DNA of 49,527 nt from Bacillota bacterium (lineage in GTDB: Bacteria; Bacillota; Dehalobacteriia; UBA4068; UBA4997), in assembly GCA_021771915.1 (NCBI GenBank), contig JAETNY010000004.1, positions 144,945-194,471 on the forward strand. The letters are read 5' to 3'. Below the pieces are notes generated by a model that saw only the letters and a list, made by a program, of their open reading frames with translations, had not been told where the DNA came from and made no database searches. Positions 46,276 through 49,527 of this stretch are shown in pieces; position 1 is the stretch's first letter, and every line of letters starts with the position of its first letter. The position numbers and the translations under genes are program-made.

Positions 46276-46580
46276 GTTTAACTTCCTTTCTGTAAAATTA
46301 GTTCATATACCATCTGCGTGATAGCTTGACCAAACTCCTTCCAATCTAAGAGTCTGAACAATGCAAACAAAACACTGTATGCAGAGAACCATACAAACAG
46401 CAACCATTCACAGGCTGCTTCTTCGGCCCTATGTCGGCATCATAATGACCAAATTTTTCCCGATAACAGAAACCATGCCGATTGCGCTTTGCATAACCCA
46501 TCTGCCCCAGCACCTGTTATCACACAGATTGTAATCAAATTAATTTAAGCATTTTTAATGCTTGCAATTATTATTGCCTG
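46276..46580 (-). promoter_or_regulatory. Long structured 5' leader of the mut operon
   Basis: About 300 bases between the likely start site and mutA. Helices visible on the minus strand: GCAAT/ATTGC (46577-46564), AAGCATT/AATGCTT (46563-46547), GATAACAG/CTGTTATC (46521-46514 with 46469-46462), AGCAGCC/GGTTGCT (46419-46413 with 46405-46399), TGTATG/CATACA (46395-46390 with 46381-46376) and CAGACTC/GAGTTTG (46356-46350 with 46337-46331). TCGGCAT (46481-46475), in the loop of the third helix, can pair with ATGCCGA (46440-46434), forming a pseudoknot. I find no cobalamin-riboswitch box and cannot assign a class. Confidence 0.5.
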
Positions 46581-46585
46581 ATTTA

Positions 46586-46614
46586 ATTATATAACACATA
46601 AGAGTAATTGTCAA
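46586..46614 (-). promoter_or_regulatory. Consensus promoter of the mut operon
   Basis: Minus strand: TTGACA (46614-46609), exactly 17 bases, TATAAT (46591-46586). Both hexamers are perfect sigma-70 consensus, matching the expected very high expression. A small hairpin (46577-46564) lies at the likely 5' end of the mRNA. Confidence 0.9.
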
Positions 46615-46640
46615 TAAATGCCTGCTATTGATAATTTGTA

Positions 46641-46701
46641 AAAAACGCTTTGTTTATGCGGTTTTTCTTGCAAAAACCCTAAAAAAATTTTTTAGGGTTT
46701 T
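46641..46701. repeat. Tandem palindromes between divergent promoters
   Basis: First: AAAAACGC (46641-46648) / GCGGTTTTT (46658-46666), a bulged hairpin. Second: a near-perfect 29-base palindrome (46673-46701) with arms AAAACCCTAAAAAA and TTTTTTAGGGTTTT around one base. Both look like terminators, but no gene ends here. Confidence 0.55.
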
Positions 46702-47018
46702 GTTTAATCAAGAATTACCTTTCAGCAAGCAATCCATTAAGCAAAAACCATGATTACTAACAAAAAAATGATTCTATCCAAAAATATGCTTTTTTTCCAA
46801 CAAATCTCTTTATTATTTATTATAATACAACAAAAGAAAATAGTCCAGTAAAATTTCAAAATTTTTTAGCTTTTATTTTTCTTTTTTGTTTGATGATATT
46901 ATTCTTCATTAAATATAGCTTTTCCTGCAAAATTTGCTAAATTATATTTTTTTCTAATGCAAATATTAGCATATATGGATATTTTTCATATATTTTATGC
47001 AAAAAACAGATTTATATC

Positions 47019-47047
47019 TTGCAAAAAACTCATTGATGTTATATAAT
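47019..47047 (+). promoter_or_regulatory. putP promoter
   Basis: TTGCAA (47019-47024), a 17-base spacer, TATAAT (47042-47047), about 48 bases before ATG 47095. Confidence 0.65.
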
Positions 47048-47094
47048 AATAAAATAAAGCATTATTTTAATAAGTTTTTTATGGAGGCGTATTT

Positions 47095-48561
47095 ATGGAT
47101 TTTGTTGTTCTAATTTGTTTTGTCCTATATCTGGCGCTGCTTTTAGCCGTGGGTGTGTATTCTTACACGCGTTCTTCAACCTTTTCAGAATACATTCTGG
47201 GTGACCGTGGACTTGGCAAATGGACCACTGCCCTATCCGCTCAAGCTTCAGATATGAGCGGCTGGCTGCTCATGGGTTTACCAGGCGCACTTTATTTAAG
47301 TGGTCTTTGTGAAGCCTGGATTGCAATTGGTCTTGGTATTGGTACTTATCTGAATTGGCGTTTTATTGCATATAGATTGCGAGTTTTTTCGGAATCAATG
47401 AATAACGCACTGACCATGCCAGAATATTTGAGTAATCGTTTTAATGATAAAAAGAATGTTTTAAAAACCGTTACAGCTATCTTTATCACAATTTTCTTTC
47501 TATTATATACAGCCTCGGCAATTGTAGCAGGCGCCAAGTTGTTTTCCACCGTTTTTAACTTTACATACTTGCAGGCATTGCTGGTTGGCTGGGCGCTGAT
47601 TATGTTTTACACATTAATTGGCGGTTTCTTTGCTGTTTGTTGGACAGACTTTATTCAGGGTTCTTTAATGTTTTTGGCACTGCTTGTTGTTCCAGCCACA
47701 ATGTTTGTCATGCTTGGCAACTGGAGCGATATCAGCACGCTTTTAGCCGATGCAGGCCCCTCTTATTTGAAATTCAGCGGTCGCGAATCCGGTTTTGATA
47801 TCAAATCTATTGCTTCTAATCTGGCTTGGGGGTTGGGTTATTTTGGTATGCCGCATATTGTGGTTCGCTTTATGGCAATTAAAAACCCTCGTGAACTAAA
47901 ACAATCCAGAATTATTGCTACGATTTGGGTAGCGGTAACTTTAACCGCCGCAATTTTTGTTGGTATTTTGGGTCATGCCTTTGTGAACAAATACGGTCTG
48001 GACTTTTCAACTGGTGACGCCGAGTCTATTTTCCTCGTAGTTATTGATTACATTTTCCCGTCTGCTATTGCCGGCTTTTTATTGGCCGCCGTACTTTCAG
48101 CTACCATGTCAACAGCCGATAGCCAGCTGTTAGTAAGCGCATCTTCCATCTCTAACGATTTGATTAAGAGTTTTAATAAAAATGTTTCTGAAAAATCTCT
48201 GCTTTGGATAAGTCGTTTATCCGTTCTGGCTATCGCTTTGCTTGCGCTGGTCATTGCCTTAGACCCCAATAATAGCGTAATGAATTTGGTATCCAACGGC
48301 TGGGCCGGTTTGGGTGGTGCCTTCTCTGCAATTATGATTTTCTCGCTGTTTTGGCGCAAAACCAGTTTTAAAGGCGCAGTAAGCGGCATTATTGTTGGCG
48401 GCGGTACTGTAATTCTTTGGTTGATTTTTGGTGCAAACACCGGCATTTATGCCTTATTGCCTGGTTTTATCCTTTCATCTCTGACCATTATTGCAGTTAG
48501 TCTGCTGATGCCTGATAAAGAAGCAGAAAAAATATTCGATAATGCCATTAAAAATTTATAA
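47095..48561 (+). CDS. putP: Sodium/proline symporter PutP
   Basis: A 488-residue sodium:solute symporter with about 13 membrane helices. SSTFSEYILGDRGLGKWTTALSAQASDMSGWLLMGLPG is the typical PutP start, with the sodium-site region in ASDMSGW. TDFIQGSLMF and the C-terminal region STADSQLLVSASSISNDL (sodium ligands) are well conserved. It takes up proline with sodium at the cytoplasmic membrane. TGGAGG precedes ATG 47095. It is a single gene with its own promoter and terminator, divergent from the mut operon. A close relative with another substrate (for example pantothenate) is less likely. Confidence 0.93.
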   Translation: MDFVVLICFVLYLALLLAVGVYSYTRSSTFSEYILGDRGLGKWTTALSAQASDMSGWLLMGLPGALYLSGLCEAWIAIGLGIGTYLNWRFIAYRLRVFSESMNNALTMPEYLSNRFNDKKNVLKTVTAIFITIFFLLYTASAIVAGAKLFSTVFNFTYLQALLVGWALIMFYTLIGGFFAVCWTDFIQGSLMFLALLVVPATMFVMLGNWSDISTLLADAGPSYLKFSGRESGFDIKSIASNLAWGLGYFGMPHIVVRFMAIKNPRELKQSRIIATIWVAVTLTAAIFVGILGHAFVNKYGLDFSTGDAESIFLVVIDYIFPSAIAGFLLAAVLSATMSTADSQLLVSASSISNDLIKSFNKNVSEKSLLWISRLSVLAIALLALVIALDPNNSVMNLVSNGWAGLGGAFSAIMIFSLFWRKTSFKGAVSGIIVGGGTVILWLIFGANTGIYALLPGFILSSLTIIAVSLLMPDKEAEKIFDNAIKNL

Positions 48562-48583
48562 TACCCTAAAAACTTCATATATT

Positions 48584-48622
48584 AACAAGGAACAGTTATC
48601 AATTCGATAGCTGTTCCTTGTT
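48584..48622. terminator. Terminator after putP
   Basis: A 17-bp stem AACAAGGAACAGTTATC (48584-48600) / GATAGCTGTTCCTTGTT (48606-48622), one G-U pair, 5-base loop. It stands between putP and the convergent permease gene. Confidence 0.85.
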
Positions 48623-48653
48623 ATTGTACAAACTTAACGGTCTACAAAGTTCT

Positions 48654-49527
48654 TTAATGACACAATGCAACAACAGGCTCCATTTTGGCTGCCTGATTAG
48701 CTGGATAAGTACCAGATATAATACCCAAAGCAACAGAAACCAGCAATGAAACCAAAATCGGGCCTAAAGGCACACCGACCAAATTAACTGGCAGTTGGAT
48801 TAAATTACAAACCAGATAACTTGAAATCAAACCCAAGAAAATTCCCAACAGGCCACCAATAATTCCAGTGCAGCCACTTTCCAGCAAAAACTGCCGGCGG
48901 ATATCCTTATTATTTGCTCCAAATGTCTTGCGAATAGCAATCTCCTTTGTACGCGAACTAACAACTGCTAGCATCATATTCATAATCCCCACACAACCTA
49001 TCAATAAGACAATAACAACAAAAAGCAATGATTGACTCAAAGTCATATAAATACCAGCAACAGAGTTCTCCTGCTCTCGGCTTAAAGCATGCACATAGGT
49101 AATCTGATTATCACCATAAGCCTTTTCAAGATTATCCCAGATAGACTGACGCAGTAACTTTACATTCTCCATAGAACTGGCTTTTATATAATAATCACTT
49201 TTATAATAATTGCCGCTGGAATAACTCACAAAACCACTACCTGCTAATTTACGCGCATTGGTAAAAGGAATATAGGCAACCTTATTCCAGTCCTCGCCCA
49301 CCACAGGAACCGCCTGAAGCACGCCAATTACGGTATAATTTTCACCACGTATCTTAATCTTACTACCCAAAGCATTATTATCCAGCACTTTTTCAGCTAC
49401 ATAATTGCCCACCACACAAACTTTCTGTTCCCGTTCAATATCCATAGTTTGCAAAAAACGGCCTTCAGCCAACTGCAATACCGGCATCGTTGCCAAATAT
49501 TCATCGCTTACACCAATAATACCAGTT
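48654..49527 (-). CDS. MacB/FtsX-type ABC transporter permease, C-terminal part
   Basis: Partial gene running off the right edge. The frame is open to the last bases (GVSDEYLATMP precedes the TTG at 49496), so the true start lies outside. The visible 291 residues contain the end of the periplasmic MacB_PCD-like domain (GRFLQTMDIEREQKVCVVG, IRGENYTVIGVLQ). Three FtsX-type membrane helices follow, with the coupling segment SSRTKEIAIRKTFGANNKDIRRQFLLES and the closing GTYPANQAAKMEPVVAL, as in MacB. Such permeases export antibiotics, toxins or lipoproteins with a MacA-like adaptor. The ATPase and adaptor, if present, are beyond the window. Confidence 0.85.
   Translation of the reverse strand, partial: TGIIGVSDEYLATMPVLQLAEGRFLQTMDIEREQKVCVVGNYVAEKVLDNNALGSKIKIRGENYTVIGVLQAVPVVGEDWNKVAYIPFTNARKLAGSGFVSYSSGNYYKSDYYIKASSMENVKLLRQSIWDNLEKAYGDNQITYVHALSREQENSVAGIYMTLSQSLLFVVIVLLIGCVGIMNMMLAVVSSRTKEIAIRKTFGANNKDIRRQFLLESGCTGIIGGLLGIFLGLISSYLVCNLIQLPVNLVGVPLGPILVSLLVSVALGIISGTYPANQAAKMEPVVALCH

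Larger units (their letters stand above)
46276..47094. other. 819-bp divergent intergenic region between mutA and putP
   Basis: No credible protein gene. It contains the mut leader (46276-46580), the mut promoter (46586-46614), two back-to-back terminator-like palindromes (46641-46701), about 300 AT-rich bases without recognisable structure, and the putP promoter (47019-47047). Confidence 0.75.

Noticed and set aside
46276-46580. Cobalamin riboswitch upstream of the B12-dependent mutase
   Set aside because: The conserved B12 box and its partner motifs were looked for on the minus strand and not found.

Overview
The window reads as chromosome of a strictly fermentative, low-to-moderate GC member of the Firmicutes, most likely the Negativicutes (a Phascolarctobacterium/Acidaminococcaceae-like organism). 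This placement is inferred from a succinate CoA-transferase, both methylmalonyl-CoA mutase subunits and MeaB (the succinate-to-propionate route), the dgt-dnaG-rpoD order, the T-box leader and the AT-rich spacers. No species was confirmed. There are no rRNA or tRNA genes, no CRISPR array and no insertion sequence.

Layout. 1-3.8 kb: tail of a UPF0210 protein, an ABM-fold protein, an EamA transporter, thioredoxin, RlmA-type methyltransferase and an HD-domain protein. 4-8.7 kb: a double-HTH protein, then dgt, dnaG and rpoD. 9-10.6 kb: succinate CoA-transferase. 10.8-16.2 kb: a dihydroorotase-family enzyme, a DUF4261 protein and valS. 16.4-21 kb: cell-envelope block ftsE-ftsX, M23 murein hydrolase, ctpA and a lipoprotein. 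21-26.6 kb: CapA lipoprotein, a two-component system with a co-transcribed exported protein, and another lipoprotein. 26.8-29.2 kb: pyrE, a TVP38/DedA membrane protein and a tyrosine recombinase. 29.3-33 kb: PadR plus YjdF-like protein, divergent from a GyrI-like protein, a cytidylate-kinase-like protein and a MATE exporter. 33-37.5 kb: a tryptophan-type T-box leader, a three-gene ABC importer of the TrpXYZ kind, thiM and thiE. 37.7-40.2 kb: CopA with a CopZ-like domain fused to its C-terminus. 40.9-46.3 kb: meaB (interrupted by an in-frame stop), mutB and mutA behind a strong promoter and a long leader. 47-48.6 kb: PutP. The right edge cuts a MacB/FtsX-type permease.

How the genes work together. 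Succinate CoA-transferase and methylmalonyl-CoA mutase are two steps of the succinate-propionate pathway. Their reading frames look strongly codon-biased: unusually long antisense open frames run opposite them, as expected for highly expressed genes. The epimerase and the decarboxylase of the pathway are not in this window.

Most notable observations: (i) meaB carries a TAA stop at codon 262 with its frame continuing intact on the other side; (ii) the copA frame contains a perfectly placed internal ribosome binding site and ATG that would release a free 68-residue CopZ; (iii) a T-box whose specifier (UGG) and acceptor-pairing base (C, for a G73 tRNA) both indicate tRNA-Trp sits upstream of an ABC importer that appears co-transcribed with thiM-thiE; (iv) a roughly 300-nt mut leader with several helices and a possible pseudoknot that matches no riboswitch I can recognise; (v) a PadR/YjdF/GyrI-like/MATE divergent cluster with a promoter-embedded palindrome.
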